DNA of 64,000 nucleotides. Source: Ectocarpus siliculosus (lineage: Eukaryota > Sar > Phaeophyceae > Ectocarpales > Ectocarpaceae). The position numbers were made by a program, and so were the translations under genes. Position 1 is the first letter of the stretch, and each line of letters begins with the position of its first letter. The notes beneath the pieces are model-generated. The model was not told the DNA's origin. It saw nothing but the letters and a program-made list of their open reading frames with translations, and ran no database searches. The stretch lies in the NCBI GenBank assembly GCA_000310025.1, contig FN649728.1, positions 3,783,965 through 3,847,964 on the forward strand, read 5' to 3'. Shown here piece by piece: positions 49,301 to 58,430 of the stretch.

Positions 49301-52300
49301 ATAACTTTAAGAGTCCTTTTGTTTCTCTTTTCAAACCACAACGAATTCATGTCTTTATAGAAGGAGTCCGGGATAAACAAAATCCATAGCGTTGCATAGC
49401 GGACACGCTTCCATTTTTTGTTTTTCGCACTCCGCGATTGCCGTGACTCGGAAGGGTGGTCGTTGGCCTGAATTAGGCCAAGCTCATGGACCGAACGTTC
49501 GATGTATCCGTCGCCCGCTCGTCGTGCACAGGCCGCGCCCGCACGCGCAAGAGCCTTTTTCTTACGTTGCCGCGAGACTCGCTTCTTGCTTCCCTTCCCT
49601 GTGTGGGGTAGCACCCAACAGCGAAAACACCTCCAGGGTTGTAGGATATTAAGTAATAGGATTCTTACATGAGCCCCTGCTCTTGCATGGTCAGGTCAAG
49701 TTCTTTCGTCCATACTCTCTTTAGTCTGGACTCCTTATCTCACTCCATGGGGCTTGCAGAGGGGACGCGTATACTGCGTGCACCCAAACGGCTCTTTGCA
49801 CATTTCGGCGCCCCGCCGCAGGTGCGTCTCGATCGGCCCGGGAGAGCTCCTGGACAGGATGGCCAGAAGGTCGCCGGGGGATGGGGAGGGCGGGGGCGGA
49901 GACGGTAGGGAGGGGACACGCGACGGAAAGGTCGCAGCAGCGGACGGAAACCGCAGCCCTTGCCCGATGCGGCCCGGGGCGGTGGACACGGTTGCGCTGG
50001 ACATCCGGCCACTGCACGACTACGAGAACAGCGGGGCCGGGCACCTGGGAAAGGTGCGAGAATCATGTCATAGTGCTGCGAGAAACAAGGTTGGCAAAAC
50101 AAGTTTTTTTGCTGAAGAGAGTGGCAGGAATGCGGGAGGCAAGACGGTTCCCAGGCGGCATGTCCATCATACAGGTATCATCCGCTTTTAACCCCCCCGG
50201 AGGCCCCGTATTTCAGCAGTACCCTGCCGAGCACCGCCAAACATCTTGTCCTTGTCCTATCCGCGGAAGGGTAAGGTTTGACTCAGAGGCCCCAACACAG
50301 TTGGACATCGCGCGAAGCACGTACTTGGCCAGTTGCCCCCGCTTGTCGTTGCTGTTGTTGTTGTGGTCGGTTGTTTTCTTGAGGTGTGTGTGCTGTTGTT
50401 GGTGGTTTTGTCGTTCATGATTGTTGTGGATGTGGGTGCCCGGTTGACGTGCGATAGGCATGTACACTACTGGTGTTTATTTTCAGCGTGTATTTCTGGT
50501 CGCAATGCCTTGTCACCTAATTCTTGCCATGCACTACTGCTGGGGAAGCAGCGGCGTTGGAGCCGCTAAAACAATGGCGGCAGTCGATAGAGCTAAAATA
50601 GCCGTAGGCGCTAAACAAAGACAACAGTTCGATAGAGCTAATTGGCCGTAGTCACTGGTCTGTGATACCCGTTCTGCACCGCGCCGTCTGGCACAGCACG
50701 TCTTGGTACATACAGTACTCCCATCGGTGCCGGGTTCGTGGATTGGTTATCGGTGTGTCCCTGTAGTGTATGAATTCGAGCGAGGCGTTAGTGGCCGTCT
50801 GGCAAGATTACCGCTCGTAACCCCTAACTGGAACGGCCTGGGAAGGGGAGACGTAGTACGGAACATGGATTTCTACACAATGCACATATGTGTGCTTCTT
50901 TTGGGTAATCGCATTTTCACGGTACGGTACGGTGTTCCATCTCCGTGCAGCATGTTTTGGAACGCACCAAGATGTTACTGAAGTCAGCAGTGGCGATCGG
51001 CTGGTTGACTTCGACGAGAATCTTCAACCGTTGCGGTCGCACACCGGTAGACTTAACAGTGCAAGAACATGTTTCATCCAGTACATTTTCTACAGATGCT
51101 GTTTTGGTTGACGGTGGTTCTGCTGATTTTGCCGGTACTCGTACCGTGCATCTTGTCTTTGCTTCACCTGGCGACGCCTGCAGCAGCCCATGGTATAAAA
51201 CAGGTCAGAGAAAAAAAAGGCCGGTAGCACAGCGTCGTACGTTGATCCACGATTTCCCGCACGCACACACACTGTTTTTGTTGCCCGACGACCAAAAGAC
51301 TGCAATCGAAGCCCAACCCAACCCATTCCAACCCGCTATTATTTCTCATGACACCATCACACACGGCACACCCTCGTTGCCCTGCGACCACAACAATCCG
51401 ATCGAACCCCCCCCCCAATCCACTCCACCACAAGACACACGGACACACGCTAATAAACCCCTGCCCTGTCTCTTTTTGGCCCCGGACGCAGTCTCTACGG
51501 CTGGATCCCTACCTGTTGGAGATGGAAGACGTCTTGGAGAAGTGGATGCAGCACTTCGACGGCACCCGGGGGACTCACGTGTGCCTCGTCGACTCTCTCG
51601 ACCCCTCCACCGGCTCTGGCGCTTACGGCAGCAGCAGCGGCGGCGGGCACGGTGATGAAGCCGGGGGGCGTGGAGGCCAACAACAGCAGCAGCAGAAGCA
51701 GCGACGAGAAGAGGAGCGAAGACGGGGCGGGAGCGAGGCTGCTGAGAAGGACAGGGCGGGTAGAGAAGTAGCAGCAGCAGGGGCAGCAGCATCGGCGGGG
51801 GGCAGGATTATCGAGGACCCCTTGTGGAGACGTCTTTTGTTCGGGGAGGGGGATCCCATCACGGCGGGCGGGAGAGAGGGCAACGCGGATGCACCAGATT
51901 GGGAGTGCCAGCAGCAGCAGCAGCAGCCGGAACAGCGGCAGCCGTCTGATGGCAGCGATCGTGCCTCTCGTGGGGGAGGTTCAGGGGTAGTGGGGGTAGT
52001 CGAAGGCGGCCCGGGAGAGGGTTTCGGAGCTGCGAAGGTGAAAGAGGGGGGGGGGGGGGTACTCATGCTTCTGCATGCCTTCGCTGTTAGACCATTGACC
52101 ACACATCCTCGAGAGGACGGAGCATTGTCCTCACATGACCGATCACTGATGTCCAATCTTTCGTTCCAGGAGTTGGGGGGGGGGGGGGGGGATGGGTGCT
52201 TCTCCAACAATCATTTTCCGGTCATGGTTTTGTGTACAGTTTTTCGTTTTGTTTCTGTCGTTGTGCGTACATGGCTGGTATATGGGTGCATCGAGCCTTG

Positions 52301-55300
52301 GTGGCGCAGCAGGAACACATGAAAAACAGCAGCAGCAACCACACGGACCGTAATGGTGCACTTCGAGTTTTTGTTTTTTGCAAATCGTGACCGAGGATCT
52401 CACCACGTGGATATTACCGCGGCAATATGATTTTTGGTCAGTTGATTGTTTTAGCTCCCGAACTAACCATTTTTTGCTCCCCAACAAACCAATTGCACGG
52501 CGCGTTGACTGGTTTAGCCCCCCCAGCTAACTAACCAGTTGCACGGCGGGTTGATTTTTTGTTTGCCCCCCAACGAACCAATTTGCGCGGCGCGTTGACT
52601 GTTTTAGCCCCTCAACTAACCGATTGCTGTTGGCTGCTGCGCATTTGTTGGCAGGCCTTCGCCCGGAGGCTCCACGCGAGAGGATTTCCGTACGTGTCCA
52701 TCTTGGAGGGAGGCATGGAAGGCATCGTCCAACACCTCAAGAAGGAGGGGATGTGAGAAAAAACCCGCCCTCTCCCAACGAGGATCGCTACTAGCGCTGT
52801 GGCTTGTTCTGAAAAGCAGCGGCAGCTTTGTTGTAATAGGTTTCCTTTGTTGTACAGCGTGCGTAGGTGCCGATTGCGTGCGGCCGGGCAACGCCGCTAC
52901 ATGGCCACCGCTGGCGGCTGTCGAATGGCGTGCCAGAGGGCAAGAAGCAATCGCTTGCGAGAGACGCGTGTTCTCGAACGTTTGGAGGCCGGCTCCGCGT
53001 TTAGAACGGGAGCGGTGACGCTGCTTTGCCCGGACCGGCCGCCTGCGCATTCAGTCGTGTCGGAGCATCCCACTCCCAGGAACAGCACTCTGACGATCTA
53101 TGGGTATCGACCCACCACCCGTAGGATGCATACCGTTCACAGGAAACAACCCTGCGACTACGTAGGAGTATCGACTCCCCCCCCCACCCCATGCCATCAT
53201 TCCTTGCGGCAGCCCCCTGGAGCCTACGGTTATCGACCACGACCCGGAAGCGTATCAGCGTTGGAGAGAGGCCCAAGCCCGCCGCCTGGCGGCAGCGCTG
53301 CCCCCGGAAGGCCAGCGTAGGGAATCCGCCAGCAGGTTTGTGTGTGTTTGTTTGTGTGTATGTGTTTTTGTGTGTGTTTGTTTTTGGGACTAGCATCGAC
53401 CGCGCTAGCCGACTGACCAATGAAATCATGGTAGTCTCAGTGCGGCTGAAAACAGAAACTGCTTCGATGATCTTGGACCTCGTGAGGGGGCCTCATGTGT
53501 GTGTGTGTGTCTTGTTTCTTTGTGGACAACTTCCGTGGTGACCGACTGACCGATGAAAAGACGCCAGTCTTGTAGCGGGATACCACAAACACGAGCATTT
53601 TCTATTCAAAGGGTGTGTGTGTGTTTTCCTATTGCTTTGTATTACACAACGAATCCATCTATAGCCATAGATAATGAAGTATGTGTGTGTTTTCGACTTT
53701 GAATCGACCGCGCTAGCCGGCTGACCAATGCAAAAATGTGTGTGTGTGTCTACGTTTATTGTTTTGAATCGATCGCGCAAAGGACGCGGCACGCCGATAT
53801 TGTTGTAGAGTGAAGCCAAGCCCTCACTGTAACACCGCCGGAAATATGCCAAACGCATGCCAGCAAGCCAGGTAAGCAGTGATTCCCCTGTACCCTGCCC
53901 TGCCCTGCCCTAACACTTGAGCCAAGATGGTAACAGCCTTCCTTTCACCTGTCTATGTTCCTGACTACGATGATAAGACGTGAAATGGTCACAAACAGCG
54001 AGCCACGCCAGTCAGAAATCGGGACCAGCGGCACAAACAGCAAGACAGCATGGATAAAAGAAAAGCCTGAAATTGTATTGAGCGTTGGTGAGGTAGCTAG
54101 CTGGACACCTGACGCGAAATATTTCCTCCTGCACCGAGACCAACGGCGAATGGGAAAGATAGCTCTAGAGCGATTGAACGCTTCTTTTGCCGCGCGTCAC
54201 CCCCCCCCATTGGGAGCAGGGCAGGAGAGGCGTTTTCCTGGAGGGAAGAAGGGGACGGCAAAACCGGCGACAACAGCAACAGCAACAGCCACTACAGCGG
54301 TTCTTCCTCCGCCTCTCATCAGAACGACGGGCGCCAGCACCAGCGAGAGGAGTACGGCGGAGGTGGTGGGGGCGGGGCGGAAGGTGGAGGGGGAGTGGAG
54401 ACTGGCCAATCGAAAGTCGGCGTTCTCGACCGGCTCGGGCTGGTGAGCTGAACCCATGCGTTTCAAAAATGTGGAGTGGTACAGCGGCATTTTTAATTTT
54501 TTTGGACGAAAGGGCGGGGCAGGTCGGTCGCCTTGAAAACGTGGGAAAGGCTTGTCGTTCTCGTGTGGAACGTTCTCCTGTGATGGGGATTCGTTTTTTT
54601 TTCCCTTCTTTTTTGCCTCGATGCGGAGGCGTGCTTTCCTCCCGTGTGAAACACATACACGGGCTTGGAGGGCCGAAAGACGAAAGTGGGCTATGATACA
54701 CTAGTAACTCTACCGTCACGACTGACGCCTGTGCACGATGGAAAAATGGGTGAGGTTTTCATCTCGGGGCCTCGAGTCCCTGCAAGCCTTCGCGCCTTGT
54801 CCTCTTTTGTCGGTGTCTCCTGCGGAGCGCCTGATTGAGCGTTCTGATGACGTCACGGGTCGACTTGGGATTTGCACCAACCGGAACATTCCTTAAAACA
54901 TATATATTCCTGAACTATTTCCGAAGTATTGGCCGTGCAGAAAATTGCGGGGACATGTTTTGCCGGTGTCCTCTCCGGCGGGCCTGTCGAAAGCAAATAA
55001 GTTCTGATTCCATGCACTAATCAAACCCCGTGCAAGGTTCACGAACGAAAAAAAGATGTTGCCACCTCCCTGGATGGAATTAGGTACCTGTCGACCAGGG
55101 ACTTTCCCCCACCAAAAATAAAATTCATTCTCAAACACAAAAATGGACCAAACAGATTTTCTTGCGCCCACACTCTTCTCTTACCCCACCGTTGCCCTTG
55201 TCCGCTCGGTCTTTTGGTCCGTCTCGACGCGAAAAGGTGCGAGTGAGGGACGGCGTGAGCCACGGCGTGGGCACCGTGGCCCGGACGGGGGCCTGGGCCG

Positions 55301-57811
55301 TTCGAGGCGGCGCGGGCATGATAATCCCGTCCGCTCTCTCGGCCGACAGCGGCGACATGGTCCACCAGCAGGAACGGGAGGAGGGCAGGTACGCGTTGGT
55401 TGTGCCTTGCCCCGTGGATTTTGATGTGACTGCTGTGGCGGCGTCGAAAAAGAGTTGAATCAAAAGTGTTGCGGAACGGATTTTTCTTGCTTCAATGTGC
55501 TCAAGAGGTGTCCGGACTGCTTGTTGCGGCGTATGTTCGACGCGGTCTATTGGACGCCGTCTATTGGACGCGGTCTATTGGACACGATCCATTCGACGCA
55601 GTCTATTCGATCACAGCCCTATTCGACGCGGTCTATGCGGAGGGTGCGCATGATGTACGCATTCATGCGGCGTCGCGTTCACTCTCCTTTGGTCCTTGGA
55701 GCAGCGGAAAACCCGCGCCGTGAGAGCCGTCCTCGGGGATGAGGTGGAGAAACGGTATGTGAAGAAAGTTTCGCGCGACGACGGCAGCGTGAAACAAAAC
55801 GGCCGATTAAACAGGCTTCTCTGCGGCCGCGCACGCCGCGCGTGCTTGGAGAGTATTTAGCTCACAACCACCCTCTCTCACCGTAAGCGCTCGCATCTTC
55901 GTCGAGTCACCTCTTCAGGTTCCGTGGACAAACCGCTCCCAGAGGTCACGCGAGAACGGAGAGTGGAAACATCTGGGAGGACGAGGAGGGTGCCGATGGT
56001 GGCGGTGGCGGCGGGTTGAACAACCTGATGAACGGGGGCCTCGTGGACAGCAACGATGTGCAGGCCATCTTGGGAGCGGTGAAGACCGCGCAGGTGCGAA
56101 GCACGCCGTGGTTCCACCACCACCAACCCCCCCCCCCCCGACCACAATAGCTGGTCGAATGTATTCCGAAACAGTGAGCCCTGGTTGTCAGGTAAATGCT
56201 CTTGTCGATGTGTCCAGTGTTTGTATTCCACATGTCCCAACCCCCAGCCCCGTTCTCTGGCTCTTCCCCAAGCCACGTGGTTCTCTTGGCCCTCAAACAC
56301 GCCCCCCAAGGTCAACCCCTCGTCTTGTGATGCTGTTCAGCTGCACTTTTGCGCTCCGGCCAGTCAGCCAGCGAGCTATTGCCTCTGCTAGAACCCCATC
56401 CCTGTCTCTCGTCGTGCGGTAAGATGCATGATGTAAGATATGTCACACCCTGGGCCGATTTTCAAAGCTCGATCACCTTGCAGAAAATAAAAAATGGTGA
56501 CTCCGTTGCAGCCATCGCGCCGATAGCTTTCCGAAAAACCGGTTCGGGGTGCATATTATCTTTCGGGATCCACGGTACAGTCCCCCCTTGACTCTCGACC
56601 CACATCTCAAACCCTCAGCCCTGCTCATGCCCTTTATTCGATGTGCATCATGTTCACCCACTGATCAGGATTGTCATTGCGTCAGAAGCAGCGGATGGAT
56701 ATCCCGTAGTACTAGTACCAGGTGCTGCCCGCATCTGCTACATAGGCCGTGCCCCATCCCACGCCCCCGCGAGAGGAGATCTGGTCGGAGGCTCCAGCTC
56801 ACCCTACCCTTTTAGTACCCCGGCCGCCCTAACCTCGGCCCCTATCCCATGCCCTCTACACTATTATGTCGTTGTACCACCTATCGCCGGTACAATCTAC
56901 CCCACTGAGCCCCGCTTTGCTTACCCCTAACCCTTATCGCGGCTATGAAGTTTGCTCGAACCCTCAACTCTGCGCAACCCGCGCTCTTGACCGCCCCCCC
57001 CACCAATGCAGGCGGGCGTCCGAGATGGTATCAGCCGAGGGGTCGGCACTGTCCGTCGCACAGGGTCCTGGGTGGCGAGGGAGGGAGGCATAGCCGGGAG
57101 AGGCGCGACCCCCCCACCCGCCCCTGCCTCCATCGATGGCGGCAACAACCCGGGTGGGAGCAGCGGGGATGGGGCGGGCAGGGCGCAGCGGCTCCGTCCG
57201 AGGAGCGGCACCGGGAGCGGGCAGGTCGGGGAGGGGGCGAGCGAGGACGATGTGGACGAGGAAAACGAGGAAGCTGCGCTCTTGGTGGCTCTCAAGACGG
57301 CAGAGGTGTGAGCAAAAAGCACACGCCTGCACCGTGATCCAGGAGAGAGATGATTGATATATGTAGAGAGCTGTTGATCCAGCTGCTACTTAGCGTCGCC
57401 GTCGGTTTATTAGTATGCTGTTAGGTCGTGTTGGGCGTTCGTTGATCATTCGTGCGGCTGTTACTGCAGCAGAGGAGGTGCGCGTTTTTGTCTGCTGCCT
57501 TGTTCCGAGCTTCCCGTCAAGAACACCCCGTTGCTGCTTGCTGCTGCCGTTATTGTCGCCGCTGTCGCGCCTTCCCCCCGCCCGGTGACGCTGCCGCCGC
57601 GCGGCAGGCGAATGGGCACACCGCTGTCGCCAAGGTTCTCCGAGGCCGGCTTGGGTTTCTGCAAGGCCAGGCGGTCAGGCTTCGGCTCGCACGAAAAGAA
57701 GACAGCGGCGGCGGCGGCGGCGGCGGTAGCGGACCCGCCCCCTCGAGCGACGTACAACCGCCGTACGAGGACTCTCCCGACCTAGCTAGCACCCCGGTCC
57801 GTGTCGACTAG
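35836..57811 (+). CDS. TBC1D23-like Rab-GAP with rhodanese-like domain
   Basis: Sixteen exons: 35836-36116, 39356-39419, 40627-40803, 41023-41249, 47815-47919, 48663-48738, 49136-49278, 49762-50053, 51492-52037, 52655-52752, 53213-53335, 54220-54442, 55237-55388, 55919-56093, 57012-57305, 57608-57811. Every join is in phase; the total is 3,180 bases (1,059 residues). Residues 70-310 form the TBC domain (RADLWSAML; ADIKRTR; RYKQGQNE; LWDVYLAVNDPSLVFFLL). A TBC1D23-type linker (DLEELIVQAREMLRKVP) leads to a rhodanese-like fold (LDIRPLHDYENSGAGHLGK, HVCLVDSL, GFPYVSILEGGMEGIVQHL), interrupted by a ~140-residue Gln/Gly/Arg insert. Order and length match TBC1D23, a trans-Golgi tether for endosome-derived vesicles. 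Arg 127 and Gln 161 fingers are present, suggesting real GAP activity. The C-terminal PH-like domain is not recognisable; exons 13 and 15 repeat one motif. Intron 5 starts with GC (47920). Exon 2 is the least certain. Confidence 0.87.
37902..37949. repeat. (GA)n microsatellite
   Basis: About 24 GA units inside intron 1 of the TBC1D23-like gene. It has no coding role. Confidence 0.95.
38699..39062 (-). repeat. Dispersed repeat copy 2 with tRNA-like head (SINE candidate)
   Basis: This is the second copy of the repeat at 8-370, lying in intron 1 of the TBC1D23-like gene, antisense to it if the pol III-like boxes set the direction. On the minus strand, 38942-38881 carries box-A-like TGGTCGAGTAG and box-B-like GGGGTCGAGAACC, closing with CCGC that can pair with the leading GCGG. 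An A-rich/T-rich tract (38943-38968) sits beside the tRNA-like part. Target-site duplications were not found. Confidence 0.5.
41388..41873 (+). repeat. 5' long terminal repeat
   Basis: 486 bp, TGTTGG...CCAACA, preceded by TCTTT. It contains seven copies of a CTATCACGC-like motif (41594-41738), probably in U3. The sequence right after it (CGCTAGCGTAATAGATCAAG) should hold the primer-binding site, but it is not the usual initiator-methionine tRNA complement TGGTATCAGAGC. Confidence 0.93.
41594..41738 (+). promoter_or_regulatory. Cluster of CTATCACGC-type direct repeats in the LTR
   Basis: Seven short direct repeats of CTATCACGCC (some with TTTCACGCC, CTATCACAGC or CTATCACGCTCC) sit in 145 bp of the LTR, and again at 46801-46945 in the 3' LTR. 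Short direct repeats in U3 often act as enhancers, so that role is inferred here. They are spaced irregularly, which argues against simple slippage. Confidence 0.45.
41752..44157 (+). CDS. Gag-like protein of the LTR retrotransposon
   Basis: An open frame of 801 codons. The first ATG (41752) lies inside the 5' LTR. The first ATG after the LTR is codon 182 (42295), which would cut into the conserved-looking core, so starting in the LTR or at a non-AUG codon seems likelier. The core (about residues 140-390) has the helical, tryptophan-dotted look of retrotransposon Gag capsid (DGTWNCLRQKHGETLVDYW, LPMYDDVKDRILFHP). A zinc knuckle follows at 400-414: C-x2-H-x5-H-x4-C. The C-terminal half is low complexity with a poly-Gln run (about 507-521), Pro/Ala runs and no aspartic-protease motif. 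It probably packages element RNA into particles. Confidence 0.85.
44158..46594. other. Long non-coding internal region of the LTR element
   Basis: 2.4 kb between the Gag stop and the 3' LTR. It is T-rich on the plus strand, with many short stops in all frames. Near its end (about 46260-46455) a 'TTTCTGGTTTAATGGTTT' motif recurs four times with variation. No pol remnant is recognisable, so this looks like replaced or captured sequence, not a recently decayed polymerase. Confidence 0.7.
46595..47080 (+). repeat. 3' long terminal repeat
   Basis: 486 bp, apparently identical to 41388-41873, followed by the target-site duplication TCTTT at 47081-47085 and then intron sequence with a poly-T stretch. 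Confidence 0.93.
52441..52629. repeat. Minisatellite in intron 9 of the TBC1D23-like gene
   Basis: About four imperfect units of 44-63 bp, each beginning GTTGA(T/C)T and carrying 'TTTAGCCCC..AACTAACCA.TTGCACGGCGCG'. The array ends only 25 bp before the exon 10 acceptor, so it may include the branch point. Confidence 0.75.
53394..53760. repeat. Diverged repeat and GT-rich tracts in intron 11
   Basis: The block ATCGACCGCGCTAGCCG(A/G)CTGACCAATG occurs at about 53394 and 53702, with a partial version (GACCGACTGACCGATGAAAA) at 53540. (GT)n stretches lie between them. It looks like an old duplicated unit joined by dinucleotide repeats. Confidence 0.65.
55537..55636. repeat. 14-bp tandem repeat in intron 13
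   Basis: Seven units of T(G/C)GACGCGGTCTAT, one expanded to 16 bp. It lies in intron 13 of the TBC1D23-like gene. The unit is not a multiple of three, and no frame is conserved. Confidence 0.9.
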
Positions 57812-58430
57812 ATCTCAACAAGTTTTTGCTTTGCTGCCGTCGGTTTCGCGAATAGATGATTCAGTCCATTTTTTACTGGGGAGGGATAGTCTGGGGGAGG
57901 GAGGGCGGGGTCGATGGTAAGCGGTAGCGTTCTGCGGCGGCACTGAAAGAGAAGGGGAGGTGTATCAAGTCCCCAGCTTTTTTGTGCAAGTCTAGAAAAC
58001 GGCGTTCCAAACAAATATTTTGACAATCGCTGTGAACTAACTGCGCACGCCGCTATTTCTCTATAATAGCGCGTTTTGCTGATGGCATTTGCAGCAGGAT
58101 TATGTGGACGTCCGCGTCGTGAAAGGTCGGGTTTTAAGCCTTCCTGCCCATGTGTATGTGCCCCCATGTGTATGTGCCGCGCTTTTCCCGTTTGGATGTG
58201 GGTGCACTTTGTCGTGGTCGGTCTATCGCTCTGTGAGACAAGAGAAGCAAGTGAGAACAAGAAAACGCCCGACGTGTTGAACTCGGCCTACGTGGGCAAC
58301 AACGTAACCGCTGGTCCCCTTTTCCAGGAACGACACCCCGCGTACCTCATCCGCCTACAGCCGTCGTTGAATATCGACGCCTCAGAACAGTGGGAGGTGC
58401 CCCCAACCAATGAATAGAATCTTAACAATA
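57812..58430. other. Convergent 3' intergenic region
   Basis: 619 bp between the stop of the TBC1D23-like gene and the stop of the minus-strand zinc-finger gene. Both 3' UTRs and polyadenylation signals must lie here. A short plus-strand frame (58076-58417) has no recognisable domain. Confidence 0.4.

Noticed and set aside
52799-53320. 173-codon arginine-rich frame between exons 10 and 11 of the TBC gene
   Set aside because: Exon 10 (phase 2) joins 53213 with a 1-base entry and a good CGGCAG acceptor, giving IPLEPTVIDHDPEAY; the arginine-rich frame is intron read-through.
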